Part shown: positions 1 through 9,083 of the stretch, piece by piece | How positions within the stretch are numbered: position 1 is the stretch's first letter | Layout of the letters: each line of letters opens with the position of its first letter | Origin: Haliea sp. E1-2-M8 | GTDB lineage: Bacteria > Pseudomonadota > Gammaproteobacteria > Pseudomonadales > Halieaceae | Assembly (NCBI RefSeq): GCF_030649675.1 | Contig: NZ_JAUTDR010000005.1 | Span: 124,001 to 188,000 of the forward strand | DNA length: 64,000 nt | Direction: 5' to 3' | The notes under the pieces: model-generated | Told to the model about the DNA's origin: nothing | Databases searched by the model: none | The model's input: the letters and a program-made list of their open reading frames with translations, nothing else | Program-made: the position numbers and the translations under genes

Positions 1-1140
<1,140 letters not shown>

Positions 1141-1248
1141 GGGTGGATCTCCGCCGCAAGCGCAGGCGCAGGCGGAGCAGCACCGTGGCCCTGCTTGCGC
1201 CCGGATGCCCTTTTTCCTACCCTTTGTGTTTTTTCCGAGGACAATGCC

Positions 1249-2436
1249 ATGAGCAATAACAAGATCCCGCGCAGCAACGACAACGATTACGGCCGCGACA
1301 TCATCGCCGAACGCCAGGCCTTTATCGAAGAGAAAACGCCGGCGAAGCTGCACCATACCCGCGAGTTCTCCTTCGAACCCGAGGTGATGGCGGGCAACAT
1401 CGAAAACATGTTTGGCGCAGTCCAGGTCCCCGTCGGCCTGGCCGGCCCCCTGCTGATTGACGGCGAGCACGCCAAGGGAGAATTCTACGTACCCATGGCC
1501 ACCGTCGAGGGCACCATGCTGGCCAGCTACAACCGCGGCATGAAAGTGATCCGCGAAAGTGGCGGGGTAAAAACCACGGTCTGCGGCGAGGCCATGCAGC
1601 GTGCGCCCTGCTTCGTATTCAAGGACGCCCGCGATGCCCGGGATTTCAACGAATGGCTGGTTGAGAACTTCACCGCCATCAAGGAAGTGGCCGAGAGCAC
1701 AACCTCGATAGGCAAGCTCAACGAGGTCGAACACTATATCGCCCACAACATGGTGTTCACCCGCTTTGACTACAGCACCGGCGACGCCGCCGGCCAGAAT
1801 ATGACCAGCAAGGCGACCTTCGTCGCCTGCGAGTGGATACGCGAGCAGTTCCCGAAAATGCGCCACTACCTGCTGTCCGGCAACTTCGACACCGAGAAAC
1901 GCACCTCCTCGGTGAATTCGCTGAAGGGCCGCGGGCGCCGGGTCACTGCGGAAATCACCGTCCCCCGCGACGTACTGCAGGCCCATCTGCGCATTACCCC
2001 GGAAGCCATGCACTATGGCTGGGGCATTACCACGATTGCCTCTTTCCTCACCCACTCATCCAACAACGCCGCCCACCCCGCCAACGGTCTCGCCGCCCTG
2101 TACCTGGCCACCGGTCAGGATATCGCCAACATCGGCGAATCCAATCAGTGCACCGTCTACACCCGGGTGACCCGGGACGGCGACTATTTCTTCTCCATCA
2201 CCCTGCCCGCCCTGATCCTCGCCACCTACGGCGGCGGCACCAACCTGCCCACCCAGCGCGAATGCCTGGAAATCATGGACTGCCACGGCAAGGGCAAGGC
2301 CCTGAAGCTGGCGGAAATTGCCGCCGGACTGGTGGTCGCCGGAGAGCTGTCGCTGGGTGCCGCCACCCGCGTCGACAAGGAGACTCGGCAGAATGAGTGG
2401 GTCAACGCCCACGAGCGCCTGGGCCGCAACCGTTGA
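1249..2436 (+). CDS. Hydroxymethylglutaryl-CoA reductase (class I type)
   Basis: This enzyme reduces HMG-CoA to mevalonate with two NADPH, or runs the reverse reaction. The 395-residue protein is the soluble catalytic domain only, without the membrane anchor of eukaryotic forms. The catalytic Glu lies in ATVEGTMLASYNRG (about residue 87), the Lys in SGNFDTEKRTSS (about 217), the Asp in TGQDIANIGESN (about 291) and a terminal His in NAHERLGRNR (about 388). LAEIAAGLVVAGELSLGAA is typical of class I. The ATG at 1249 has a GAGG site 8 bases upstream; an in-frame codon at 1195 would add 18 unlikely residues. The same window encodes IspD and IspF of the MEP pathway, so a role in bulk isoprenoid synthesis is not obvious. 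Confidence 0.9.
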   Translation: MSNNKIPRSNDNDYGRDIIAERQAFIEEKTPAKLHHTREFSFEPEVMAGNIENMFGAVQVPVGLAGPLLIDGEHAKGEFYVPMATVEGTMLASYNRGMKVIRESGGVKTTVCGEAMQRAPCFVFKDARDARDFNEWLVENFTAIKEVAESTTSIGKLNEVEHYIAHNMVFTRFDYSTGDAAGQNMTSKATFVACEWIREQFPKMRHYLLSGNFDTEKRTSSVNSLKGRGRRVTAEITVPRDVLQAHLRITPEAMHYGWGITTIASFLTHSSNNAAHPANGLAALYLATGQDIANIGESNQCTVYTRVTRDGDYFFSITLPALILATYGGGTNLPTQRECLEIMDCHGKGKALKLAEIAAGLVVAGELSLGAATRVDKETRQNEWVNAHERLGRNR

Positions 2437-2608
2437 TACCGCTCCCAGCCCTGCAGCCAGTTATCGAATAGTTAAACCAGCGCCCGCCCACTGCATTGCC
2501 GCGGCAGAGCTGGATTGAAATGCTGTACCGGCAACATGGCGCAGCCCACAGCGGCGTCTAAGATAGGGGCATGGCGCCGCCCGGCGCTCCTTCGCTTGAG
2601 TAACGGCC

Positions 2609-3031
2609 ATGACGACAGAGACAGACAACAAGGCAAGGGCCCGCCAGTTCCTGGCAGACCTGAGCGCCGGCAATGTAGACGGGGCCCTTGCTGCCTACGC
2701 GAAGAACGGCTGCGTTGAAACCATGGGTTCGACGCTGATTTCCGGTGTCAGCGAGTATCCCGAGCTGCCCGGCGCCATCGCCAGCATCATGGAAGTCTTC
2801 CCCAAGGGCATCACCTTCACCGTACGCGGCATGGTGGCAGAGGGGGAAAAAGTGGCGGTGGAAGCCTCCAGCGAAGGCGAACACGTCTCCGGCCAGACCT
2901 ACAGCAACGACTACCACTTCCTGTTCGAATTCGACAAGGGCAAGCTGGTCAAGCTGACGGAGTACATGGATACCGAGCAGGTGACCGACGTGCTCTGCCG
3001 CGGGCAGCGGCCGCCCTACCCGCTCGACTGA
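2609..3031 (+). CDS. SnoaL/NTF2-like fold protein
   Basis: A 140-residue single-domain protein of the NTF2/SnoaL-like superfamily. These small cone-shaped proteins act as isomerases, cyclases or ligand binders, and the sequence does not tell which. The family pattern is visible: an N-terminal helix (KARARQFLADLSAGNVDGAL), then alternating strands ending in a YHFLFEFDKGKLVKLTEYMD hairpin. No signal peptide or membrane segment is present. It stands alone, with a 172-bp gap upstream, and is followed by the long repeat-bearing intergenic stretch. No specific substrate can be assigned. Confidence 0.75.
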   Translation: MTTETDNKARARQFLADLSAGNVDGALAAYAKNGCVETMGSTLISGVSEYPELPGAIASIMEVFPKGITFTVRGMVAEGEKVAVEASSEGEHVSGQTYSNDYHFLFEFDKGKLVKLTEYMDTEQVTDVLCRGQRPPYPLD

Positions 3032-3080
3032 GGCTTCGTATCCTGCCATCCAGGGCAGGCGCTGTTGGTGCGGGGACTTC

Positions 3081-3182
3081 GAGAGCGGGGATGGGGCTGA
3101 CGGACACGCCGTCAATACGTCCGTGTAGGCTTGTTTGAAACATCCATGTTTCATACAGTCCGTCAGCCCCCTTCCCGCCCTC
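3081..3182 (+). repeat. Cruciform repeat module A
   Basis: A roughly 55-nt core (3104-3158) starting ACACGCCGTCAATAC is flanked by arms that are inverted repeats of each other: 3081-3105 pairs with 3158-3182 at 22 of 25 positions, 13 of them contiguous (GGGGCTGACGGAC with GTCCGTCAGCCCC). Inside the core is a second perfect hairpin, TGAAACAT-CC-ATGTTTCA (8 bp, 2-nt loop). The core recurs inverted at module B at 47 of 55 positions. No transposase or coding sequence is present. Confidence 0.85.
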
Positions 3183-3375
3183 AAAGTCCTTCAGACTCAG
3201 TGGTGGCTGCAAGCCTATGCAACCTGCAAGCCACGAGCGGATTCTGCAGCCCCGGAGTGCTCCCGAAGTTAGGCAGACCCAGTGCGTGGATCTGCGAGCC
3301 TGGTGCTGAGCTGTGCGCTTCGAGCCTTGTAAAGTGCCGAGTATTTCGAGTCTTGTGCCGTAAGAGGCATAGGGA

Positions 3376-3469
3376 GCCCCGCCCCCCATCTCGGACTGTT
3401 GAAAACATGGATGTTTTCACCAAGCCTACAGGGATGTATTGACGGCGTGTCCGAGATGGGGGGCGGGGC
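3376..3469 (-). repeat. Cruciform repeat module B (inverted copy)
   Basis: The reverse complement of 3396-3450 matches the core of module A. The flanking arms are a different sequence from those of A, yet form a perfect 20-bp inverted repeat (3376-3395 with 3450-3469). The inner hairpin is TGAAAACAT-CC-ATGTTTTCA, one pair longer than in A with matching changes on both sides. Conserved core plus diverged but self-complementary arms implies that base pairing, not arm sequence, is maintained. Confidence 0.85.
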
Positions 3470-3513
3470 TACCGATGCCGGCGACGTTGCGAAAACAAGC
3501 CTAAACTGCCGCG

Positions 3514-3597
3514 CCTGGGCGGCCCCACCTGGGCGGCCCCACCTAGCCGGCCGCACCTGGGCGGCCGCACCTAGGCGGCCCCACCTAGGCGGCCCCA
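3514..3597. repeat. 14-bp tandem repeat array, six units
   Basis: Six head-to-tail 14-bp units: CCTGGGCGGCCCCA twice, CCTAGCCGGCCGCA, CCTGGGCGGCCGCA, then CCTAGGCGGCCCCA twice. The last unit overlaps the 3' end of the minus-strand gene that ends at 3585 and supplies its final codons and TAG stop. A related single unit occurs at 25328-25342, and a three-unit 14-bp array that also carries CACCT lies at 40299-40340. Confidence 0.9.
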
Positions 3598-4712
3598 TCA
3601 AACCAGTCGTTAAAGCCGTAGCTGCGCGACGGCCCGATGTGCATCTGCTCGAGGACGCCGTGGCCGACGCGGTCGCCGCAGGTGGCGCGCACGACCTGTT
3701 GGACATGCAGGTTCTCCAGCGCCAGTGGGTCGAGGTCGCTGTCGCGCCAGCTCTCCCCGGCAATCACCAGCTCGCCGTGCCACTTGCCGTGGCCCCACTG
3801 CGGATGCTGGTAGCCCAGGCCCTTCATGTGGTGCACCAGTAGCGGTTCCAGGGTGACGGTCATGGCCTCCCCGGCGCGATCACGCATGGTCACGGTGGCG
3901 CTGGCGGCGCGGCGGGTGCCGGGTAGCATGGTGATGTCGTGCTCGACCGCGCCCTGCCAGACAGTGGCCGCGGGGTCGCTGGTACCGGGAATAGCCTCGA
4001 CGTTTTCGTAGCGTGGCAGAAACCCCTGGTCGCAGTGCCACTGGTGGCCGCTGTCGTCCTCGAACCAGCCCGCCAGGCTGCACTGGTCTTGCCAGTGGAT
4101 CGGCATCCAGCAGAAATGCACGGCCTGGAAGTTGCTGATCGGGGCGCCACCCGGCCAGGGCTCACCCACGGGGCGGATGCCCCAGGAACGGTCCTTGAGG
4201 CCAAAGGTGGTGGCACCGTCGACCCGCAGTTCACGGCCATCATAGCGAATCCAGCCATGCCAGCTGCCAAACTGATCGAGGCGTGTCGCATCCATCACCA
4301 GATGCCGCTCGTTGCGCAGAGTTTGCCTGCCCTCCTCCATACACGCTGTGTAAGACGTAAACACCAGGTCGCACTCAATGCCCGTATCGTTGGCTGCGAT
4401 GGTCAGCTGATGGCGGCCCATCGGTTCGAGGATATGCAGGACAAAGGGTCCGACGCTGGTATCGGTGGGCTCGGACGGCGCCCGGCGCGAGCCGTGGAAA
4501 GCGTATTGTTGGCCGTCCAGCGCCAGGCTCAGGCTGCAGTCCATGATGCCCAGGTTGGGATAGCGGCAGAGACCGATCCCGAAATAAAAGCCGCCGTCGC
4601 GGTCGTGGGCGTTGTACCAATAGCGGTCATAGGTACAGCGATCACTGCTGGCGGTCAGCGCGATGGGTTCGGCGGTCTGGTGAATGGGGTAGTCGTCGAA
4701 TCTGGAAAGCAT
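3585..4712 (-). CDS. Uncharacterised beta-rich protein (CrtC/AttH-like, DUF7064/DUF7065 type)
   Basis: A 375-residue soluble protein. The many Trp/Tyr/Asp-rich strands and the motif GLKDRSWGIRP near the middle resemble the two-lobed lipocalin-like fold of hydroxyneurosporene-synthase/AttH relatives and the uncharacterised DUF7064/DUF7065 proteins; this is a pattern judgement. Members are often found in bacteria that degrade steroids or aromatics, but nothing nearby supports that here. The start was set at the ATG at 4712 (MLSRFDDYPIH); an in-frame codon at 4772 would add 20 residues of non-conserved look. No signal peptide or membrane segment is seen. The stop codon lies inside the 14-bp tandem array. 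No function is assigned. Confidence 0.6.
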   Translation of the reverse strand: MLSRFDDYPIHQTAEPIALTASSDRCTYDRYWYNAHDRDGGFYFGIGLCRYPNLGIMDCSLSLALDGQQYAFHGSRRAPSEPTDTSVGPFVLHILEPMGRHQLTIAANDTGIECDLVFTSYTACMEEGRQTLRNERHLVMDATRLDQFGSWHGWIRYDGRELRVDGATTFGLKDRSWGIRPVGEPWPGGAPISNFQAVHFCWMPIHWQDQCSLAGWFEDDSGHQWHCDQGFLPRYENVEAIPGTSDPAATVWQGAVEHDITMLPGTRRAASATVTMRDRAGEAMTVTLEPLLVHHMKGLGYQHPQWGHGKWHGELVIAGESWRDSDLDPLALENLHVQQVVRATCGDRVGHGVLEQMHIGPSRSYGFNDWFDGAA

Positions 4713-4916
4713 TGTGGCGGCCCATTTGTTATTGGAGTTGGCTCGAGCATGACCGAGCGCGATGCCCCGCACAAGCGCAACACGGCTACGGCCGCACCCC
4801 GTTCAGCAAATCAAACCAATAGTGGGGCGAGGCGCTGATGCCTGTGAAATTGCCTGTGGGTTTGTCTCCCGCGCCGGGTCGAATTACACTGCGCTTTTCC
4901 CCGGGAAGCGTCCGGC

Positions 4917-6452
4917 ATGAACCAGGCACCACTCTCCTCCACCCGCACCCAGAAAGTCCTTGCCAGTATCGAACGCGCCGGTAACAAGCTGCCCGACCCG
5001 GCGGTCCTGTTCATTGCCCTGCTGTTTGTTACCTGGGGTCTGTCGCTGCTGTTCTCACTGTTCGAGTACGATTCGATCGACCCCCGCAATGGCGAGCCGC
5101 TGGTGGTGGTAAACCAGCTCTCGGCGGGCGCAATGACCCAGTTCCTGTCTGAGATGGTCACCACCTTCGCCCACTTCCACCCGATTGGTGTGGTGCTGGT
5201 CGCAATGCTGGGGATTGGTGTTGCCGAGCACACCGGCTTTATCAATTCCACCTTGCGGGCCATGCTGGGTGTCACTGCCCGCTGGCTGCTGACGCCCATG
5301 GTGATCATGGTCGGCATCGTCAGCCACACCGCGGCTGACGCCGGCTATGTGCTGGTTATTCCCCTGGGCGGGATCATCTTTCACGCTGCGGGGCGGCATC
5401 CGCTTGCAGGGATTGCCGCCGCCTTTGCCGGCGTTTCCGGTGGCTATTCCGCCAACTTTGTTCCCTCCGCAGTGGACCCGATGCTGCAGGGAATCTCGCA
5501 ATCCGCGGCCCAGATCATTGATCCGTCGGTGGTGCTGAACCCGCTGAACAACTATTTTTTCACCGCGGCCTCTTCGCTGCTGATCATTCTCGTAGGCTGG
5601 CTGATCACCGACAAATTTGTCGAACCGCGGCTGCAGCACAGTCCGCTGGATAAGGGCGTGGCGGATGAGACCGGGATGCAGGAACTCGGCGACAAAGAGC
5701 GTCGCGCCCTGCGCCTGGCCCTCTGGGGCATGCTGGCGGCGGTTGTCCTGCTGGTACTGAGCGCACTGCCCGCAGATTCGGCCTGGCGTGGGCCCACTGG
5801 CTCATTGACCGAAGCGGGGGCGCCCCTGATGGCGTCGATCGTACCGCTGATCTTCCTGCTGTTTCTGCTGCCCGGGGTGGTCTACGGCATTGCCGCCGGC
5901 ACCGTGACCAGCAGCCGCGACGTTATCGAGGGCATGACCAAGACCATGCAGACCATGGGCTACTACCTGGTCATCATGTTTTTCATTGCCCAGTTCATCT
6001 ACGCCTTTGGCGCTTCCAACCTGGGCATTCTGCTGGCGGTCAAGGGCGCCGCCGGCCTGCAGGCGCTGGGTTTGCCCGGCGCACTCACCATCTCCGGCAT
6101 TGTGCTGCTGACCGGCCTGCTGAACCTGTTCGTGGGCTCCGCATCCGCCAAGTGGGCACTGCTGGCGCCGATCCTGGTACCGATGCTGATGAAACTGGGC
6201 GCCTCGCCGGACCTGACCCAGGCCGCCTACCGGATCGGCGACTCCACCACCAACATCATTACTCCGCTGATGCCCTACTTCCCGCTGGTAGTGGTGTACT
6301 GTCAGCGCTATATCCGCGGTGCCGGTATCGGCACGGTAACGGCCCTGATGCTGCCCTACTCCGTGACCTTCATCATTCTCTGGACCCTGTTTTTGCTGGG
6401 CTACTGGGCGCTGGACCTGCCGCTGGGACTGCAGTCCAGTTATACCTACTGA
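4917..6452 (+). CDS. AbgT-family transporter
   Basis: An inner-membrane protein of 511 residues with about 12 hydrophobic segments and the AbgT signatures ERAGNKLPDPAVLF (N-terminus), GIVSHTAADAGYVLV and the late GDSTTNIITPLMPYFP. Family members import p-aminobenzoyl-glutamate (E. coli AbgT) or export sulfonamides (MtrF, YdaH), driven by the proton gradient. The sequence alone does not choose between these roles. The folate enzyme FolE is 50 kb away, so context gives no help. The start ATG follows a GGAAG-like site. The 3' end overlaps the convergent ABC exporter gene by 7 bp, and no terminator is visible between them. Confidence 0.9.
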   Translation: MNQAPLSSTRTQKVLASIERAGNKLPDPAVLFIALLFVTWGLSLLFSLFEYDSIDPRNGEPLVVVNQLSAGAMTQFLSEMVTTFAHFHPIGVVLVAMLGIGVAEHTGFINSTLRAMLGVTARWLLTPMVIMVGIVSHTAADAGYVLVIPLGGIIFHAAGRHPLAGIAAAFAGVSGGYSANFVPSAVDPMLQGISQSAAQIIDPSVVLNPLNNYFFTAASSLLIILVGWLITDKFVEPRLQHSPLDKGVADETGMQELGDKERRALRLALWGMLAAVVLLVLSALPADSAWRGPTGSLTEAGAPLMASIVPLIFLLFLLPGVVYGIAAGTVTSSRDVIEGMTKTMQTMGYYLVIMFFIAQFIYAFGASNLGILLAVKGAAGLQALGLPGALTISGIVLLTGLLNLFVGSASAKWALLAPILVPMLMKLGASPDLTQAAYRIGDSTTNIITPLMPYFPLVVVYCQRYIRGAGIGTVTALMLPYSVTFIILWTLFLLGYWALDLPLGLQSSYTY

Positions 6453-8251
6453 GCGGGAGCCACCAGCGGAGTCTGCTCATCCTGCTGGGCGCGCCACAGC
6501 GCCGCGTAGTGCGCGTCCCGCGCCAGCAGTTCCCGGTGGCCACCCTGCTCGACAATGCGGCCCTGGTGCAGCACCAGAATGCGGTCCGCATCGACCAAGG
6601 TGGACAGGCGGTGCGCAATCACCAGGCTGGTGTGGTGCTGGGCTATCTCCCGCAGCGCTGCCAGAATCGACTGCTCTGAGCGGCTGTCCAGGCTTGAGGT
6701 GGCCTCGTCGAACACCAGGATCGGCGGCCGCTTCAGTACCGTCCGGGCGATAGACACCCGCTGCTTCTCGCCCCCGGACAGTTTCAGGCCGCGCTCTCCC
6801 ACCCGGGTCTCGCCACCCTCGGGAAGCTGGGCCAGGAATTCCTCCAGGTGCGCCATGCGGATTGCCTGGGCGACCTCCGCGTCGGAGGCACCGGGCTTGC
6901 CGTAACGCACATTCTCCAGCAACGTATCGTTGAACAGCACCGTGTCCTGGGGCACGATCCCGATCGCCCGACGCAGAGACTGCTGGGTCACCGTCGCAAT
7001 ATCCTGGCCGTCGATGGTGATACCGCCGGCGGTAGGGTCATAGAAACGGAACAACAGCTTTACCAGGGTGGATTTGCCGGCACCGCTGGCACCGACCACT
7101 GCTACCTTCTGGCCCGGCAGCACCTCGAAACTGACGCCCTGCAGAATCGGCCGTTCCGGCTGGTAATAAAAACCCACGTTGTCGAAACAGATCGCCGCCT
7201 CCCGCACTGCCAGCGCCGGCGCGCCGCGCTGGTCGACAACCATGGGGCGCACATCCAGCAGGGCGAACAGTTTCTCGATATTGGCCATCGCGCCCTTCAT
7301 CTCCCGGTAGACAAAGCCCAGGAACCCCAGTGGCATGAACAGCTGGATCATGTACTGGCTGATCAGGATGAAGTCGCCGAGGGTGAGCACGCCTGCGCGC
7401 ACCTGATAGACCGCCAGCCCGATCATCGCGGTCTGAGACAGGGCGATAATCAGCGCCTGGCCGCCATTGAGCCCAAACAGTGACAGCCGGTTCTTGCGTC
7501 GGGCCATCTCCCAACGCTCCAGGTCTTCGTCGTAGCGGTGTGCTTCGAAATCTTCGTTACCGAAATACTTGACCGTTTCGAAGTTCAGCAGACTGTCCAC
7601 GGCCCGGGTATTGCTGGCCGAATCCGCCTCATTCATTTCCCGGACGAAGCGCGTCCGCCACTCGGTGGCACCGAAGGAAAACCAGCCATAGGCAAGCACG
7701 GACAGCAGCGTGAGCAGCGCATAGCTGGCGCCATACGCGACCAGAAACACCGTGACCACGGCGGCGATCTCGAACAGGGTGGGCACGATATTGAACACCA
7801 TGAACCGGAGCAGGAAGCTGACCCCACTGGTGCCGCGCTCAATATCCCGGGCCAGACCACCCGTGCGCCGCTGCAGGTGAAAATCCAGATCCAGGGCGTG
7901 CACGTGGCGGAATACCTTGAGACCGAGGTTGCGCATCGCCCGCTCGGTCACGCGGCCGAACAGGGTGTCGCGCAACTCGCCGAAGAGGACACTGGATAAC
8001 CGCGCCAGGCCGTAGGCCAATACCAGACCCAGAGCCACCATACCCGCCAGTTGCGCACCGGCTTCCAGGTTCATGCCATCCACCAGATATTTCATGATGA
8101 AGGGAATCACCAGCATCGCACCCTTGGCCAGCAGCAAGCACACCAGCGCGAGGGCAATACGGCGCCGGTGGTCGCGCAGGTAGGGCCACAGGCGCGGCAG
8201 GATGGACCAGTTCAGGGTCTGGCCAGGCTCCGCGGAGTTAGTCGGCCGCAT
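6446..8251 (-). CDS. Atm1/HMT1-type ABC exporter (fused membrane and ATPase domains)
   Basis: A 601-residue half-transporter that works as a homodimer. Six membrane helices lie within about residues 30-320. They are followed by an ATPase domain with Walker A (GASGAGKST, 387-396), signature LSGGEKQR (491-498) and Walker B with catalytic Glu (ILVFDEATSSLD, 511-522). The stretch from NEAD (207-210) to NFETVKYFGNE is characteristic of the Atm1/ABCB7 subfamily. Those proteins export glutathione-linked sulfur/iron-sulfur species or heavy-metal-glutathione conjugates. The substrate here is inferred from the subfamily. ATG at 8251; the gene is separated from recX by 137 bp. Confidence 0.9.
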   Translation of the reverse strand: MRPTNSAEPGQTLNWSILPRLWPYLRDHRRRIALALVCLLLAKGAMLVIPFIMKYLVDGMNLEAGAQLAGMVALGLVLAYGLARLSSVLFGELRDTLFGRVTERAMRNLGLKVFRHVHALDLDFHLQRRTGGLARDIERGTSGVSFLLRFMVFNIVPTLFEIAAVVTVFLVAYGASYALLTLLSVLAYGWFSFGATEWRTRFVREMNEADSASNTRAVDSLLNFETVKYFGNEDFEAHRYDEDLERWEMARRKNRLSLFGLNGGQALIIALSQTAMIGLAVYQVRAGVLTLGDFILISQYMIQLFMPLGFLGFVYREMKGAMANIEKLFALLDVRPMVVDQRGAPALAVREAAICFDNVGFYYQPERPILQGVSFEVLPGQKVAVVGASGAGKSTLVKLLFRFYDPTAGGITIDGQDIATVTQQSLRRAIGIVPQDTVLFNDTLLENVRYGKPGASDAEVAQAIRMAHLEEFLAQLPEGGETRVGERGLKLSGGEKQRVSIARTVLKRPPILVFDEATSSLDSRSEQSILAALREIAQHHTSLVIAHRLSTLVDADRILVLHQGRIVEQGGHRELLARDAHYAALWRAQQDEQTPLVAPAQ

Positions 8252-8388
8252 ACGTCTTGGGCCTGGGCAGATGGGGTGTGAGGGTCATTGCTGCAGCTCG
8301 TTACTCGGGCAGCGGAGGATAGCAAAGATTAAGGGCTCAAGGTTCCCAGCGCGTGCTGAATCACTGTTCACCGGGTCGACAGCTGCCC

Positions 8389-8967
8389 TCATTCATCCAG
8401 CAAATGCCGGAAGTGCTCCGGGGCAAAGCCGCGATACTGCATGAAACGCATACGGCGGGCCTTTTCCTTGAACGCCGCCTGTTGCGCTTGCCGGCGCGCG
8501 ACAGGGTCGAGAGCATTGTCGTCACGCCCGAATGATTCGCTGGCAGGTGGAGCATCGAAAGCACCACCGAACTTGCGGGAAAACACGTCCTCGGCGGCGG
8601 CAAACCAGTCCGGTTCGACGGCGGCGTGGGCGGCCGCTATCGCCGCATCATCCAGACCCCGTTCACGCATGTCCTGCCGAACGCGGGCCGGGCCATAGCC
8701 CCTTCGCAGGCGCTGGCGCAGCAGGCTTTCCCCATAGCGCTCGTCGCTCTGCAGATTTTCCCGCTGTAATTCCTGCAATACGGAAGAAACCAGGTCGGGG
8801 GCATCGAAGCGACGACACAACTTGCTTTGTAATTCGGACTGGGAGTGTTCGCGGCGTGCGAGCAGGTTCATGGCGGCAACGCGGACATCGGCGAGCCGGA
8901 TGCCTTGATCGTCAGCGCCGGTAACGCCGTCAGGGCGGTTGGCTTGATTCCTGGTGTCAACTTGCAC
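8389..8967 (-). CDS. recX: Regulatory protein RecX
   Basis: RecX caps or inhibits RecA filaments and tunes the SOS response. The protein has the three-helix RecX repeats, beginning with MNLLARREHSQSELQSKL (about residues 33-50) and including the ERYGESLLRQRLRRGYGP segment. The first in-frame ATG (8871) would cut into the first repeat, so an upstream start is needed. GTG 8967 is chosen; TTG 8970 is equally possible, and a GGGAG site lies 9 or 6 bases upstream respectively. It is downstream of recA on the same strand, separated by a stem-loop terminator, so its expression probably depends on read-through. Confidence 0.9.
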   Translation of the reverse strand: MQVDTRNQANRPDGVTGADDQGIRLADVRVAAMNLLARREHSQSELQSKLCRRFDAPDLVSSVLQELQRENLQSDERYGESLLRQRLRRGYGPARVRQDMRERGLDDAAIAAAHAAVEPDWFAAAEDVFSRKFGGAFDAPPASESFGRDDNALDPVARRQAQQAAFKEKARRMRFMQYRGFAPEHFRHLLDE

Positions 8968-8992
8968 CAATAGTCACTCCCGGAGTTGACTG

Positions 8993-9041
8993 AAAAAAAG
9001 CGCCGGGGATGTGAGAGTGGGGTCAGTGGGTGCCCCGGCGC
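8993..9041 (-). terminator. Intrinsic terminator between recA and recX
   Basis: On the minus strand a 9-bp stem (GCGCCGGGG with CCCCGGCGC; arms 9033-9041 and 9000-9008) encloses a 24-nt loop and is followed at once by seven T (8999-8993). It sits 43 bp after the recA stop and before recX. This matches the partial terminator known between recA and recX in E. coli, which keeps RecX low relative to RecA. Confidence 0.85.
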
Positions 9042-9083
9042 CGAAAACCACCGGTGACCCTGGAGGGCCACCGGGCTCTGTGG

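Larger units (their letters stand above)
3032..3584. other. 553-bp non-coding stretch with structured repeats
   Basis: This is the only gap over 300 bp in the window. It lies between the 3' ends of two convergent genes. From left to right it holds a cruciform repeat (module A, 3081-3182), about 190 bp of unannotated sequence with short internal direct repeats (CTGCAAGCC at 3207-3215 and 3224-3232), a second cruciform in opposite orientation (module B, 3376-3469), and a 14-bp tandem array that runs into the end of the following gene. Open frames crossing it (for example 3131-3442) run through the repeats and look spurious. Confidence 0.8.

Noticed and set aside
1149-1177. Hairpin CTCCGCC/GGCGGAG after recQ as a terminator
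   Set aside because: The stem is only 7 bp with a 15-nt loop and no T-run follows, so it is not called.
3131-3442. A 103-codon plus-strand frame between and across the cruciform modules
   Set aside because: It is built partly from repeat cores and arms and lacks a ribosome site; non-coding structure explains it better.
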